The notes under the pieces were generated by a model. The model was not told the origin of the DNA and ran no database searches. It saw nothing but the letters and a program-made list of their open reading frames with translations. A stretch of 64,000 nt of DNA, taken from assembly GCF_030341905.1 (NCBI RefSeq), contig NZ_JATAAF010000006.1, positions 108,960-172,959 of the forward strand, given 5' to 3'. The DNA comes from Porticoccus sp. W117 (GTDB lineage: Bacteria; Pseudomonadota; Gammaproteobacteria; Pseudomonadales; Porticoccaceae). A program made the position numbers and the translations under genes. Positions 54,529-63,830 of this stretch are shown here, piece by piece; the first letter of the stretch is position 1; every line of letters begins with the position of its first letter.

Positions 54529-55710
54529 TCAAAGCTCAACCAGCGGACTGACGTCAGCATCGTAGTCGACACCATCAAACCCAAAACCAAACAGCTTGAG
54601 GAAGTCGTCGTTGTAGCCTGCATAGTCAGACAGGTCGCGCAGGTTTTCGGTGGATACCTGAGCCCACAATTCCTTGACCTTGTCCTGAATGGAGTCGTCC
54701 AGCTCTTTCAAATCCATGCGCAGGCGGCCCACTTCATCCAGGTCGCGCTCGCCATTAGTGTAGAACTGGTCGGCGAACAAGCCGTAAATTTGTTCGATCA
54801 CGCCTTCGTGGCTGCCTTGCTCTTTCATCACCTTGAACAGCAGAGAGATGTACAGCGGCATGACCGGAATCGCAGAACTGGCTTGGGTAACTACCGCTTT
54901 CAGCACCGCCACTTTGGACTCACCGCCAATGGTTTGCAGTTTGGCATCGATAGCGCTAGAAGCGCGATCCAGGTCTTCTTTCGCTTTACCGATGGTGGCC
55001 TTGCCGTAGATTGGCCAGGTGAGTTCTTTGCCGATGTAGGTGTAGGCGACGGTTTTACAGCCATCTGCCAACAAGCCGGCATCGGAAAGCGCGTCGATCC
55101 ACATTTCCCAATCTTCGCCCCCCATCACCTTGACGGTGTTGGCAATTTCTTCGTCACTGGCGGGCTCAACCGTCACTTCGTCCACTACTTCAGTGTCAGT
55201 ATTCAAACCTTTGGTGGTATAGCTTTGGCCAACGGGCTTCAGAGTAGAGCTGTAGGTAACGCCGGTTTTCGGGTCGGTGCGACGCGGTGACGCCAGGCTG
55301 TAGACCACCATATCCACCGGGCCCATCTCCGCTTTGAGCTTGGCGATGGTCTGTTCTTTGAGTTCGTCGGAGAAGGCATCACCATTGAGGCTCTCGGCGT
55401 ACAGGCCCTGCGCTCGTGCCGCTTCGTGGAAAGCGGCGGAGTTATAGTAACCGGCGGAGGCTGTGCGTTTTTCCGTGGGCGGTTTTTCAAAGAAGATACC
55501 CAGGGTATCGGCCCCACCACCAAACGCCGCGGTGATGCGCGACGCCAAGCCATAACCGGTGGACGCACCAATCACCAACACCTTTTTGGGCGCACCTTCA
55601 ATTGTGCCCTGTTGTTTGACGTATTCGATTTGTTCACGAACGCTGGCAGCACAGCCTGCCGGGTGTGCATTGGTGCAGATAAAACCGCGAATCTTGGGTT
55701 TGATGATCAT
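54529..55710 (-). CDS. fabV: Enoyl-ACP reductase FabV
   Basis: NADH-dependent enoyl-ACP (trans-2-enoyl-CoA) reductase, last step of the fatty acid elongation cycle; FabV enzymes are typically triclosan-tolerant. The 393-residue product starts [20 protein letters not shown], has the NAD site [35 protein letters not shown], and the family's Tyr-X8-Lys motif in [17 protein letters not shown]. Transcribed alone with its own terminator. The 231-bp gap up to hipA shows nothing else. Confidence 0.97.
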   Translation of the reverse strand: MIIKPKIRGFICTNAHPAGCAASVREQIEYVKQQGTIEGAPKKVLVIGASTGYGLASRITAAFGGGADTLGIFFEKPPTEKRTASAGYYNSAAFHEAARAQGLYAESLNGDAFSDELKEQTIAKLKAEMGPVDMVVYSLASPRRTDPKTGVTYSSTLKPVGQSYTTKGLNTDTEVVDEVTVEPASDEEIANTVKVMGGEDWEMWIDALSDAGLLADGCKTVAYTYIGKELTWPIYGKATIGKAKEDLDRASSAIDAKLQTIGGESKVAVLKAVVTQASSAIPVMPLYISLLFKVMKEQGSHEGVIEQIYGLFADQFYTNGERDLDEVGRLRMDLKELDDSIQDKVKELWAQVSTENLRDLSDYAGYNDDFLKLFGFGFDGVDYDADVSPLVEL

Positions 55711-55941
55711 TCAGCAGTCTCCAATCATTGGCTTTTGCTGCATCTGGCAGCATGGCGAAACACGAATTGTAATAGAGAGCGCCATGATACCCGCAAAGTG
55801 TTCTTTTTTCAGCAGATTCGCGAATACGGTCAAAGCTCCAGTGGCGCCCCTCAGCACTCGCCAAAATGCTCTAAGCGAGGCTAGAAATATTGCTGATGAA
55901 CATTAACAAAGATGAGCCTCTGAGAGAGGCAGAGGATTGTT

Positions 55942-57237
55942 TCATTTTATTGCAATTCTGAAATCTTCCTGCAGGCTACTCCAGTGGTTTTTTAATCCCT
56001 CTTTGTGTGCCTCATCCATAGGCAAGTCTTTCAAAGCATCGGGCCAAAGGGAGCGGGCTTTGTCCATTGCATCGTCCAGATGTGGCTTTATCGCCCGCCA
56101 GGGAATATCTGCTCTGTCGGCCCAGGACTGAAAATTAGCCGCTGTTACCGTATACCATTCTTTGGTTCTACCCAGGTTGAGCGCATATTTTCTCTCGTCC
56201 TCAATGTAGACGCTTGTAGTTACGATGTCGTAAGCAGGTGAAAGTCGAGGCGTTATCCGATCCTGGTACAACAGGCTCCAGTTCTTGAGGTGTGCATCGC
56301 CATTGGCTAGTAGTATATTGACCAGTAACCGGCGAGCCAGTTGCTGAACATCAGTCAGACCATCGCCGGAAAACTCGTAAATTACCCTGCCAATTTGTTC
56401 GTAGTTGGCAGAGTTATATTTTTCATGCGGGTATTTCACCAGTATCTGTGCAAAGTCTTCCATGTGTATGCGTTCATTGTTCTGGCGATCAAACCGTTTG
56501 ATTGCAAAAGCCTGCTTTTCATCAGGAAGGTTGATTTGTGGCAGGTTATCGAGCTTATTCAGATCAACTATTTTGATTTCTGGAATATCGACACCCACCA
56601 TGGCTGCCAAGGACATGGCGGTATATTCATTGAGCGGTACGTTCTTATGTTTGGTGGATGGTGTTTTGATAATCCAGTCGCCCAAGGCGTCTCCCTTTGA
56701 CAGATTGTAACGACCGTCTTTTTCCTTCATGGAAAACTTCATCTGGACGCCAGCTAATGAAAAATTATTTTTCTGATCACCTTTCTTGAATTTAACAGCC
56801 TTTGCTTTTCTTCCTTGAGCTAAAGAGCTGGTTAAAACGCTATCAGACACGTCGTCGGGCTCCATCGGGGTGGCGACTAGTGCGCCGGGCAGGTCTTCAC
56901 CCAGATACGAAAAGATGTGGAACTCGTTATCTACATGGACTTTCAGTCCTTGCGCTATCAGCTCACGCAGAGAACCTTCCGGTAGCAGGTTCGACAGGAT
57001 TGGATGGAGTCGTTGATTTCTCGCCCACGGCTCAGACAGAATTTTTTCTGCGCGAGGGAAATTTGGATGAGTAATCAGGCTGTATGTGGGTCGGCCAGGA
57101 TCACCAGTAAATTCTTCAGCAAAGCTCAGAACATTTCGACCATTACTAAAGCCTGCCAGGTAGCCGACCAACCGGCCATGCAGAGTTAGTTGAAGGACGT
57201 TTACTTCATCGCCACTATCTGTGTTCGCTGTGCTCAT
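55942..57237 (-). CDS. hipA: HipA-family Ser/Thr kinase toxin
   Basis: The 431-residue product has the N-terminal subdomain (LHGRLVGYLAG, LPEGSLRELIAQ), an ATP loop FSLAGVQMKFSM, the conserved Lys in QAFAIKRFDR, HMEDFAQILVKYP, the catalytic NGDAHLKNWSLLY and metal-binding LSPAYDIVTT. HipA kinases phosphorylate a tRNA synthetase and cause growth arrest. The start overlaps the antitoxin gene by 4 bp. All catalytic residues appear present. Confidence 0.93.
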   Translation of the reverse strand: MSTANTDSGDEVNVLQLTLHGRLVGYLAGFSNGRNVLSFAEEFTGDPGRPTYSLITHPNFPRAEKILSEPWARNQRLHPILSNLLPEGSLRELIAQGLKVHVDNEFHIFSYLGEDLPGALVATPMEPDDVSDSVLTSSLAQGRKAKAVKFKKGDQKNNFSLAGVQMKFSMKEKDGRYNLSKGDALGDWIIKTPSTKHKNVPLNEYTAMSLAAMVGVDIPEIKIVDLNKLDNLPQINLPDEKQAFAIKRFDRQNNERIHMEDFAQILVKYPHEKYNSANYEQIGRVIYEFSGDGLTDVQQLARRLLVNILLANGDAHLKNWSLLYQDRITPRLSPAYDIVTTSVYIEDERKYALNLGRTKEWYTVTAANFQSWADRADIPWRAIKPHLDDAMDKARSLWPDALKDLPMDEAHKEGLKNHWSSLQEDFRIAIK

Positions 57238-57569
57238 TCGTCATCCCCCAGAATACCTTTCCAAGGGTCATCCCAAACATTAACAGAGTTGCGTTTTTTC
57301 TCTTCGATCGCTGAGGCTTTTCCCGGTGGAGTCTCGACGCTCTCACCCTCCAGCACCGCTTTTACCGTTTGTAGCTTTTCCTGAGGTATCAGCAGTATTT
57401 CGCTGTTCAGGCCCTTGGCTACGAGTTCTAAGGTGTCCAGCCTGGGATTACCCTTGGATTCGAGACGCTGGTATTGCTGGCGCGATATGCCAGCGCGCAG
57501 CAGCATATCGTGCTGTTTCAGTCCCAGCTTTATCCGGCGGTTTTTGAGTTGATCCAATAATGATTTCAT
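57234..57569 (-). CDS. hipB: HipB-like Xre antitoxin
   Basis: The 111-residue product has an Xre helix-turn-helix (LKNRRIKLGLKQHDMLLRAG, SRQQYQRLESKGNPRLDTLE) and a C-terminal extension of about 50 polar residues (ETPPGKASAIEEKKRNSVNV and on) not seen in classical 88-residue HipB. The ATG at 57569 is preferred; an upstream ATG at 57581 falls in the operator. It should repress the operon and inhibit HipA. Confidence 0.88.
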   Translation of the reverse strand: MKSLLDQLKNRRIKLGLKQHDMLLRAGISRQQYQRLESKGNPRLDTLELVAKGLNSEILLIPQEKLQTVKAVLEGESVETPPGKASAIEEKKRNSVNVWDDPWKGILGDDE

Positions 57570-57579
57570 GATGAAACAC

Positions 57580-57601
57580 ATTTGTTGCTAAAATAACAAA
57601 T
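57580..57601 (-). promoter_or_regulatory. Putative HipB operator
   Basis: ATTTGTT-N8-AACAAAT, a perfect 7-bp inverted repeat 10 bp upstream of the hipB ATG. The spacing resembles HipB-type operators. No second copy was found. Confidence 0.5.
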
Positions 57602-57660
57602 AGAATCATATTAATTGCTATTTTGTACGAAGGCAATAAATATATTTCTTTTTTGCAGGC

Positions 57661-57905
57661 CCATGAAGACCCACATTGGCGTCGATAACCAGAGCAAGCT
57701 GACTCACTTAGCTGTCGCTACCTCAGCGAATGCTCATAACTCGATGGTGATTGGTTATTTACTGCCCGAAGAGCAAACATCCGTGTGGGGTGACTCTGCG
57801 TACACTGGCAAGAAATCAGCCATCAAAGCGACAGCCCCAAAGGCCAGAGACTTTAACCAGAAGAACGGCAGTCGTCATCGGAAGCTGACAGACCAAGAAG
57901 TGCAC
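57661..57905 (+). pseudogene. IS5-family transposase fragment
   Basis: From MKTHIGVDNQSKLTHLAVAT through VWGDSAYTGKKSAIKATAPK to GSRHRKLTD the sequence matches the middle of IS5-type DDE transposases. The N-terminal third and the C-terminal part with the catalytic Glu are missing. After about 57900 the sequence is unrelated. It is a decayed remnant. Confidence 0.85.
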
Positions 57906-57979
57906 CATCAAGTCATCCAACCGCCACCACGCGTGTTGGAACAGAACCAAGTAGACGCTACGCGCCATACTTGGCGCAC
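57893..57979 (-). other. Possible 5' remnant of a group IIC intron
   Basis: The minus strand from 57979 starts GTGCGCCAAGTATGGCGCGT, a GUGCG-type start with a small hairpin (GCGCCA/TGGCGC), resembling the domain I start of group IIC introns. It sits immediately downstream of the thiolase terminator, the preferred target site of that class. Only about 90 bp remain and no reverse transcriptase is present. Confidence 0.35.
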
Positions 57980-57986
57980 CACAAAA

Positions 57987-58011
57987 AAGCCCCGGTAAAA
58001 ACCGAGGCTTT
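57987..58011 (-). terminator. Intrinsic terminator of the thiolase gene
   Basis: On the minus strand AAAGCCTCGGT, a short T-rich loop, ACCGGGGCTTT followed by more Ts. It lies 18 bp after the stop codon. Confidence 0.88.
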
Positions 58012-58029
58012 AAACGGCAATGACGTTGG

Positions 58030-59211
58030 CTACAACAGCTCCACCGCAATCGCTGTTGCTTCGCCACCACCGATACACAGAGACGTCACACCGCGCTTTT
58101 TGCCGTGAGTCTGCAAGGCAGCCAGCAAGGTGACCAGAATACGTGCGCCGCTGGCTCCCAGGGGGTGGCCCAGTGCGGTAGCGCCGCCGTGCACGTTGAC
58201 TTTATCGTGGGGAATATCCAGTTCATTCATGGCGGCCATACTCACCACAGCAAAGGCTTCGTTTACCTCAAACAGGTCCACATCCTCCACAGACCACTGC
58301 AGGTTTTGCAGCAACTTCTGCATGGCACCCACCGGGGCCGTGGTAAACCACTCCGGCTCGTGGGCGTGCTGGCTGCTGCCACGAATGGCTGCAATGGGCT
58401 TGAGGTTGCGCTTTTCGGCTTCGCTTTGACGCATCAGTACCAGAGCGGCAGCGCCATCGGAGATGGAACTGGCGTTGGCCGGGGTAATGGTGCCGTCTTT
58501 TTTGAACGCCGGTTTCAGGGCGGGGATTTTGTCCGGGCGCGCCTTGCCGGGTTGTTCGTCAGTATCGATCACCACATCGCCTTTGCGGCTTTTCACAGTG
58601 ACTGGGGCAATTTCTTGTTTGAAGTGACCGGCCTCAATAGCGGCATTGGCGCGGCGCAGGGATTCGATGGCATAGGCATCCTGCTGCTCCCGGCTGAACT
58701 GATATTTGTCGGCACAACTTTCCCCAAATGCCCCCATCAGGCCACCGGCGTAGGCATCCTGCAGGCCGTCGTAGAACATGTGGTCGAGCACCTCACCGTG
58801 GCCCAAACGTTGACCACCACGGGCTTTGGGAAGCATGTAGGGGGCGTTGGTCATGCTTTCCATACCACCGGCCACAACCACATCTGCCGCGCCAATTTGC
58901 AGTTCAGCCGCCGCCATCATCACGGTTTTCATGCCGGAGCCGCACACTTTATTGACTGTGCTACAGGGCACGTTTTTCGGCAGTCCAGCAGCCAGTGCCG
59001 CCTGACGCGCTGGCGCCTGGCCGAGGCCGGCGGGCAGTACACAGCCCATCAGTACTTCGTCAATCTGGTCCGGCTCCAGACCCGCTCTTTCAACCGCGGC
59101 GCCAATAGCTGCCGCACCGAGATCGGTTGCTGAAACCGTACTGAAATCTCCCTGGAAGCCACCCATGGGAGTACGAGCCATACCAACAATAACGACCGGG
59201 TCGTTCATCAC
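58030..59211 (-). CDS. Acetyl-CoA C-acetyltransferase (thiolase)
   Basis: Condenses or cleaves acetoacetyl-CoA-type 3-ketoacyl-CoA. The 393-residue product has the nucleophile Cys in STVNKVCGSGMKTVMMAAAE, the NEAFAVVSMAAM block, the His in HGGATALGHPLGASGARILV and the second Cys in SLCIGGGEATAIAVELL. The length and the HGGATALGHPLG form favour a biosynthetic-type thiolase (PhaA/AtoB-like). No beta-oxidation or PHB genes are adjacent. Confidence 0.94.
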   Translation of the reverse strand: MMNDPVVIVGMARTPMGGFQGDFSTVSATDLGAAAIGAAVERAGLEPDQIDEVLMGCVLPAGLGQAPARQAALAAGLPKNVPCSTVNKVCGSGMKTVMMAAAELQIGAADVVVAGGMESMTNAPYMLPKARGGQRLGHGEVLDHMFYDGLQDAYAGGLMGAFGESCADKYQFSREQQDAYAIESLRRANAAIEAGHFKQEIAPVTVKSRKGDVVIDTDEQPGKARPDKIPALKPAFKKDGTITPANASSISDGAAALVLMRQSEAEKRNLKPIAAIRGSSQHAHEPEWFTTAPVGAMQKLLQNLQWSVEDVDLFEVNEAFAVVSMAAMNELDIPHDKVNVHGGATALGHPLGASGARILVTLLAALQTHGKKRGVTSLCIGGGEATAIAVELL

Positions 59212-59271
59212 AACACCTCAAAATTTGCCAGGATTTCTATTGGGAAGCGGGAAGTATATCGGTTGTCACAG

Positions 59272-59324
59272 CACAATTTAAAAACCCACTGGCTGCTATT
59301 TGCTCAGTGGGTTTTTAAATTGTG
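59272..59324. terminator. Bidirectional terminator between sspB and thiolase
   Basis: A perfect 20-bp stem, CACAATTTAAAAACCCACTG and its complement, with a 13-base loop and A/T runs inside both arms. It lies 6 bp after the sspB stop. Confidence 0.9.
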
Positions 59325-59330
59325 TACAGG

Positions 59331-59771
59331 CTACTTGACAACCCGAAGGCTGGGGCGACTGCCGGAGGGGCCAGAGCCCGTGGGAGGCGGCGAATCATCA
59401 TCGCCATCAGGGTCATTGCTATCGACGCTCTGTACCGGCGCCAGAGCCACTGCCGGCTCCTCGCGCTGGAATACCATGCCCTGGCCATTTTCCCGGGCAT
59501 AGATGCCCAGCACCGATTCCACCGGCAGGCAAATATCGGTGGGCACGCCACCAAACCGGGTACTGAAACGAATTTGCTGATTTTCCAGAGAAAAGCCCGC
59601 CACGGCACGGGGTGACAGGTTGAGCACAATCTGACCATCGTTGACGTGCTGCTGGGGCACCTCTACACCATTGAAGTAGGCGTCCACCACCACGTAGGGG
59701 GTGCAGTCGTTGTCGACAATCCAGTCATAAAAGGCCCTGATCAGGTAAGGCCGGTTGGAAGCCATTGACAT
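59331..59771 (-). CDS. sspB: ClpXP adaptor SspB
   Basis: SspB delivers ssrA-tagged proteins to ClpXP. The 146-residue product has the conserved NRPYLIRAFYDWIVDNDCTP and DGQIVLNLSPRAVAGFSLEN substrate-binding domain, an acidic/proline linker, and the C-terminal ClpX-binding tail RPSLRVVK. It lies 24 bp after sspA in the usual operon. Confidence 0.96.
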   Translation of the reverse strand: MSMASNRPYLIRAFYDWIVDNDCTPYVVVDAYFNGVEVPQQHVNDGQIVLNLSPRAVAGFSLENQQIRFSTRFGGVPTDICLPVESVLGIYARENGQGMVFQREEPAVALAPVQSVDSNDPDGDDDSPPPTGSGPSGSRPSLRVVK

Positions 59772-59795
59772 CTGAGCTCATCCTGCCCCGAATAA

Positions 59796-60428
59796 TCAGG
59801 GGCGCATTTCCCGTTCAATTTCTGACAGGCTTTGCATCACCGATGGGCGCTCAAAGATGCGCTGCATATAGGCGTGCAGAGGTTTCACCTGTTTGGTGTT
59901 GGGAAGTGATATGCCCAACCAGTTCAAGCGCCACAGGATAGGCGCCAGGCAGCAATCCACCAGAGAAAACTCTTCATTCATGAAATAAGGGTTTTCCGCA
60001 AAAATCGGCGCAATGGAAACCAGCTCATCGCGCAGCTGCTTGCGTGCCGCATCCGCTTCTTTGGTACTGCCCTTAGAGGTGATCAGATCCACCATTTGGC
60101 ACCAGTCGCGCTCAATGCGGTACATGAACTGGCGATTCAGAGCCCGCGCTACCGGATAAGCTGGCAGCAATGGCGGGTGGGGGAAACGCTCATCCAGGTA
60201 TTCCATCATCACCTTGGATTCGTACAGGGCGAGGTCGCGATCCACCAGGGTGGGTACAGAGTTGTATGGGCTGACTTCCGCCAGCTCCTCTGGCGGATTG
60301 GCCGGGTCAACGGTTTCAATATCCACCGTTACGCCTTTCTCGGCCAGAACAATACGAACCCGGTGGCAGTAGTGACACTGCGGGTCAGAAAAAAACGTCA
60401 TTGAAGATCGCTTGGCGACAACCCCCAT
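59796..60428 (-). CDS. sspA: Stringent starvation protein A SspA
   Basis: RNA-polymerase-associated glutathione-S-transferase-fold protein induced in starvation. The 210-residue product has [40 protein letters not shown] and the C-terminal PHAYM-like [19 protein letters not shown]. The ATG at 60428 follows GAGGTT; an upstream in-frame ATG at 60440 has no site. Confidence 0.95.
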   Translation of the reverse strand: MGVVAKRSSMTFFSDPQCHYCHRVRIVLAEKGVTVDIETVDPANPPEELAEVSPYNSVPTLVDRDLALYESKVMMEYLDERFPHPPLLPAYPVARALNRQFMYRIERDWCQMVDLITSKGSTKEADAARKQLRDELVSIAPIFAENPYFMNEEFSLVDCCLAPILWRLNWLGISLPNTKQVKPLHAYMQRIFERPSVMQSLSEIEREMRP

Positions 60429-60460
60429 GGGGAACCTCATCTATTCATCAAAAAAGTGAC

Positions 60461-60484
60461 GGGCCGCCCATCAGTGGGCGGCCC
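60461..60484 (-). terminator. Intrinsic terminator after the cytochrome b/c1 gene
   Basis: A perfect stem GGGCCGCCCA/TGGGCGGCCC with a 4-base loop. On the minus strand six Ts follow after GTCAC. It lies between the bc1 gene stop and sspA. Confidence 0.8.
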
Positions 60485-60507
60485 GGAAAAATTAGGGCCT
60501 GCTAATA

Positions 60508-62769
60508 CTAGTGAATATCTTTCCAGTACTCGCGGTTCAGTAACCACACCCAGATAAACAACAGGGACAGGAACAACAATACATATACGCCAATACTCTG
60601 GCGCTTTTCAGCGATAGGCTCGGCTACGTATTCCAGAAAATTCACCAGGTCATACATGGCCTGGTCGTATTCCGCCGGGCTCATGGTGCCCTGCTGAACA
60701 ATTTTGTAATCGCCACAGGGGTCATCAAGAACCTTGGCCCCCGTCAGCGGGTCGGTCTTGGGGTGACCGTGCTCATCCAGAGATGGCCCCGGCGCACACT
60801 CCTGCAAGCCCTGTAACTCCATCAAAACGTGGGGCATGCCCACGTCTTTAAACACCTTGTTGTTCACCCCCAGCGGGCGGTTGTCATCCTTGTAGAAATG
60901 ACGCAGGTAGGTGTAGAGCCACTCCGGGTTGCGAGCGCGAGCCACCAGGGTCAGATCCGGCGGCGTAGCACCAAACCAGGCCTTGGCTTTGCGCGGCGGC
61001 ATGGAGATTTCCATCAGGTCGCCAATCTTGCCGTCGTTAAACACCAGATTATCCAATACCAGCTGGTGAGGCATATTGAGATCGTCAGCAACGCGCTCGT
61101 AGCGGGAGTACTTTGCGGAGTGGCAACCCATGCAGTAGTTGGCAAACAGCTGTACACCGCGCTGGCGGGATTCCTGTTCCAGGCGCTTGAGGTCACCCGC
61201 GGTCAAATCCCCTGAAATCTCAGCCAGTGCCGGATTCACAAACGGGTCACAGTCAATGGAGCCACAGGGTTTGGCGCCGGCGGCACCAACCGCTTTCAGA
61301 GGCAGAAGCACCAGAAGCAGCATGACCGCCAAGGCCAGCATGGAACGCCAGAAGCCCATACCACCATTCATGGTAATGCGGGCCGGCTCTGGCTTAAGCA
61401 CATCTTTATCCAGCAGCATTGGCAGGATAGCGACAAATAAGCCAAGGGCGTAACCGTAGATACGCAGGCCAACACCGATGCCCGATTCTTCATAAGGCAG
61501 ATCAATTTTTTCGGAAGCCAACCAAATCAAGAAGGCTCCTGTACCCCAAAACGAGATCAGGCGAAGAATCCGAGGCCCAATATCTTTATTGGTCCAGAAA
61601 GGCATCAGCACAAAGAATGCCAGGTAGAAAACCGTGGTGATTTCTGCCAGTACATTGCGCGCTGCTGTTGGCGCTTTAACACCCAGGTAGCCCAGGATAA
61701 TAAAGTTCGCGGCAAACAGCAGAATCATCAGGCCGGGAATCTTGCCCTTGTAGCGGAATGATCTTGCCGGGCTCTTATCCAGCCAGGGCAATACAAACAG
61801 AACCGCCACACCGGCGCCCATACAGATAAAGCCACCGAGTTTGTCCGGAACCGCCCGCAACATGGAATAGAACGGGGTGAAATACCACACCGGAGCAATA
61901 TGCTCAGGGGTCTTCAGGGCATTAGCTTCTTCAAAGTTGGCGTACTCCAGGAAGAAACCACCCATCTCCGGAGCAAAGAAGCAGATAAAGGCGAATGCAA
62001 AGAAGAACACCACCACCGGCACCAGATCGTGCACAGTGAAGTAAGGGTGGAATGGAATGCCATCCAGAGGCTTGCCATTCTCGTCTTTGTTTTTCTTGAT
62101 CTCAACGCCATCCGGGTTGTTGGAACCCACTTCGTGCAAAGCAAAGATGTGCATTACCACCAGGCCCAGCAATACGATGGGCAGAGCCACTACGTGCAAG
62201 GCAAAGAAACGGTTCAGGGTAGCGCCGGAGATCAGGAAGTCACCACGGACCCACTCTACCAGGCCTTCACCGACCACCGGGATAGCGCCAAACAGAGACA
62301 CAATTACCTGCGCGCCCCAGTAAGACATTTGCCCCCAAGGCAGTACGTAACCCATAAAGGCTTCAGCCATCAGCACCAGATAGATGGCCATGCCGAAAAT
62401 CCACACCAGTTCGCGAGGCGCTTTATAAGAACCGTAAAGCAAGCCGCGGAACATATGTAAGTACACCACCACAAAGAACATGGAGGCGCCGGTGGAGTGC
62501 ATGTAGCGAATCAACCAGCCCCAGTCCACATCACGCATGATGTATTCCACAGAGGCGAAGGCGTCTTCTGCAGTTGGGGAGTACTGCATGGTTAACCAGA
62601 TACCAGTTACCAGTTGGTTAACCAGTACCAGCAGGGAAAGTACCCCAAAGAAATACCAGAAGTTAAAGTTCTTGGGCGCGTAGTACTGCGCCATGTGCTT
62701 GTTCCACTCCACTTGGAGCATGGGCATGCGCGAATCGATCCACGCGCCGAATTGGGCCAACTTACTCAT
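60508..62769 (-). CDS. Fused cytochrome b / cytochrome c1 of the bc1 complex
   Basis: Carries two subunits of ubiquinol-cytochrome c reductase in one 753-residue frame. Cytochrome b is residues 1 to about 460: heme ligands in RYMHSTGASMFFVVVYLHMF and ALHVVALPIVLLGLVVMHIF, and the Qo motif PVWYFTPFY. From Met467 an internal signal-like helix (SMLALAVMLLLVLLPLKAVG) leads to cytochrome c1 with heme site CMGCH near 545, Met ligand region LMEISMPPRKA and a C-terminal anchor. No stop or ribosome site separates them, as in FbcH-type polyproteins that are cleaved by signal peptidase. The start overlaps petA by one base. Confidence 0.92.
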   Translation of the reverse strand: MSKLAQFGAWIDSRMPMLQVEWNKHMAQYYAPKNFNFWYFFGVLSLLVLVNQLVTGIWLTMQYSPTAEDAFASVEYIMRDVDWGWLIRYMHSTGASMFFVVVYLHMFRGLLYGSYKAPRELVWIFGMAIYLVLMAEAFMGYVLPWGQMSYWGAQVIVSLFGAIPVVGEGLVEWVRGDFLISGATLNRFFALHVVALPIVLLGLVVMHIFALHEVGSNNPDGVEIKKNKDENGKPLDGIPFHPYFTVHDLVPVVVFFFAFAFICFFAPEMGGFFLEYANFEEANALKTPEHIAPVWYFTPFYSMLRAVPDKLGGFICMGAGVAVLFVLPWLDKSPARSFRYKGKIPGLMILLFAANFIILGYLGVKAPTAARNVLAEITTVFYLAFFVLMPFWTNKDIGPRILRLISFWGTGAFLIWLASEKIDLPYEESGIGVGLRIYGYALGLFVAILPMLLDKDVLKPEPARITMNGGMGFWRSMLALAVMLLLVLLPLKAVGAAGAKPCGSIDCDPFVNPALAEISGDLTAGDLKRLEQESRQRGVQLFANYCMGCHSAKYSRYERVADDLNMPHQLVLDNLVFNDGKIGDLMEISMPPRKAKAWFGATPPDLTLVARARNPEWLYTYLRHFYKDDNRPLGVNNKVFKDVGMPHVLMELQGLQECAPGPSLDEHGHPKTDPLTGAKVLDDPCGDYKIVQQGTMSPAEYDQAMYDLVNFLEYVAEPIAEKRQSIGVYVLLFLSLLFIWVWLLNREYWKDIH

Positions 62770-63359
62770 TATGCGGCCTCCTGATCTTCGCCGACGACCA
62801 GTATGTCGCCTTCGTAACGGTGGGGGGGAACTTCAAGATTGATCGGCGCAGGTACACCCTTGAACACGCGGCCCGCCAAATCAAATTGGGAACCGTGACA
62901 GGGGCAGAAAAAACCGCCCTGCCAATCGGCATTAAACGGCATCGGCCCTACCTGAGGCTGAAACTGGGGAGCGCAACCCAAATGAGTGCACAGCCCCACC
63001 AGAACCAGATATTCCGGTTTGATGGCACGGTTAAAAGGGTCAACGTAAGCGGGCTGCTTGGAGGCTTCCGAATTGGGATCGGCGACACGATCTTTGGTCT
63101 TTTGCAGAGATTCCAGTACCGCTTCGGTACGACGCACCACATAGACTGGCTTGCCTCGCCATTCCACAGTCATCATCTGACCGGGTTCCAACTTGCCGAT
63201 GTTGGCCTTAACCGGCGCACCGGCGGCTTTTGCCTTGGCGCTGGGCGCCCAGGAGCCAACAAACGGCACGGCGGCAAAGCCAGCACCCACTGCGCCTGTA
63301 ACACAGGCACCCCCAATCAAAAAGCGACGTCTGTCGTGGTTGACACCGTCATTACTCAT
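62769..63359 (-). CDS. petA: Rieske iron-sulfur protein of the bc1 complex
   Basis: Carries electrons from ubiquinol to cytochrome c1. The 196-residue product has a Tat-type N-terminus ([20 protein letters not shown]), which also anchors it, and the [2Fe-2S] ligand boxes CTHLGCAP and CPCHGSQFD. The stop TAA overlaps the ATG of the b/c1 gene. It is the first gene of the operon. Confidence 0.97.
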   Translation of the reverse strand: MSNDGVNHDRRRFLIGGACVTGAVGAGFAAVPFVGSWAPSAKAKAAGAPVKANIGKLEPGQMMTVEWRGKPVYVVRRTEAVLESLQKTKDRVADPNSEASKQPAYVDPFNRAIKPEYLVLVGLCTHLGCAPQFQPQVGPMPFNADWQGGFFCPCHGSQFDLAGRVFKGVPAPINLEVPPHRYEGDILVVGEDQEAA

Positions 63360-63547
63360 GACGCTTCCCCTTAGTGTTATTGCTCAATTTTGGTACCAGC
63401 GAGAGAGTTGGGGGCAGTTGTACAAGGCCACCCACAAATAGCGGGCAATAGTAAAGAAAAGCGCCTTTTTTAGCAATATAGCCCTTGGAGTGGTAAGGGC
63501 AATTCATTGAATTAATTGATTAAAATCAGGTGAAAAAATAACAGCCA

Positions 63548-63623
63548 CTGTCATCCTGAGCGCAGCGAAGGATCTCCAGCTCGCAACAAGCAACGAGATC
63601 CTTCGCTGCGCTCAGGATGACAG
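63548..63623. repeat. Palindromic repeat with perfect 29-bp arms
   Basis: CTGTCATCCTGAGCGCAGCG at the left is continued by a perfectly complementary arm of 29 bp (63548-63576 and 63595-63623) around an 18-bp core. The 63360-63830 gap also holds a minus-strand terminator at 63634 and, presumably, the petA promoter and the end of the IS element. Confidence 0.9.
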
Positions 63624-63633
63624 CACAGAAAAC

Positions 63634-63659
63634 AAAAAGCCCAGGCATTTGCCTGGGCT
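63634..63659 (-). terminator. Intrinsic terminator downstream of the IS1182-type gene
   Basis: A perfect stem AGCCCAGGCA/TGCCTGGGCT with a 2-base loop, and a T run on the minus strand. A second hairpin (ACAAACCC/GGGTTTGT, 63670-63701) lies just upstream. Confidence 0.8.
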
Positions 63660-63830
63660 CAGATCGCTGACAAACCCTGGCATTTTTGCTGGGGTTTGTT
63701 GTTTCTGGGCATTGCTAACCCAAAAGCCGGAGAGTTTCTCGAATCTAGGTTGAGCCTCGCAAACACCGTACTGGGGCATTTACAGAGGCTAAGCAAGGGG
63801 TTTGGAGTGTAGAGAGGGCTCAATAGAGGC

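Noticed and set aside
58105..59133. 342-codon plus-strand frame opposite the thiolase
   Set aside because: Antisense shadow of a well-recognised thiolase.
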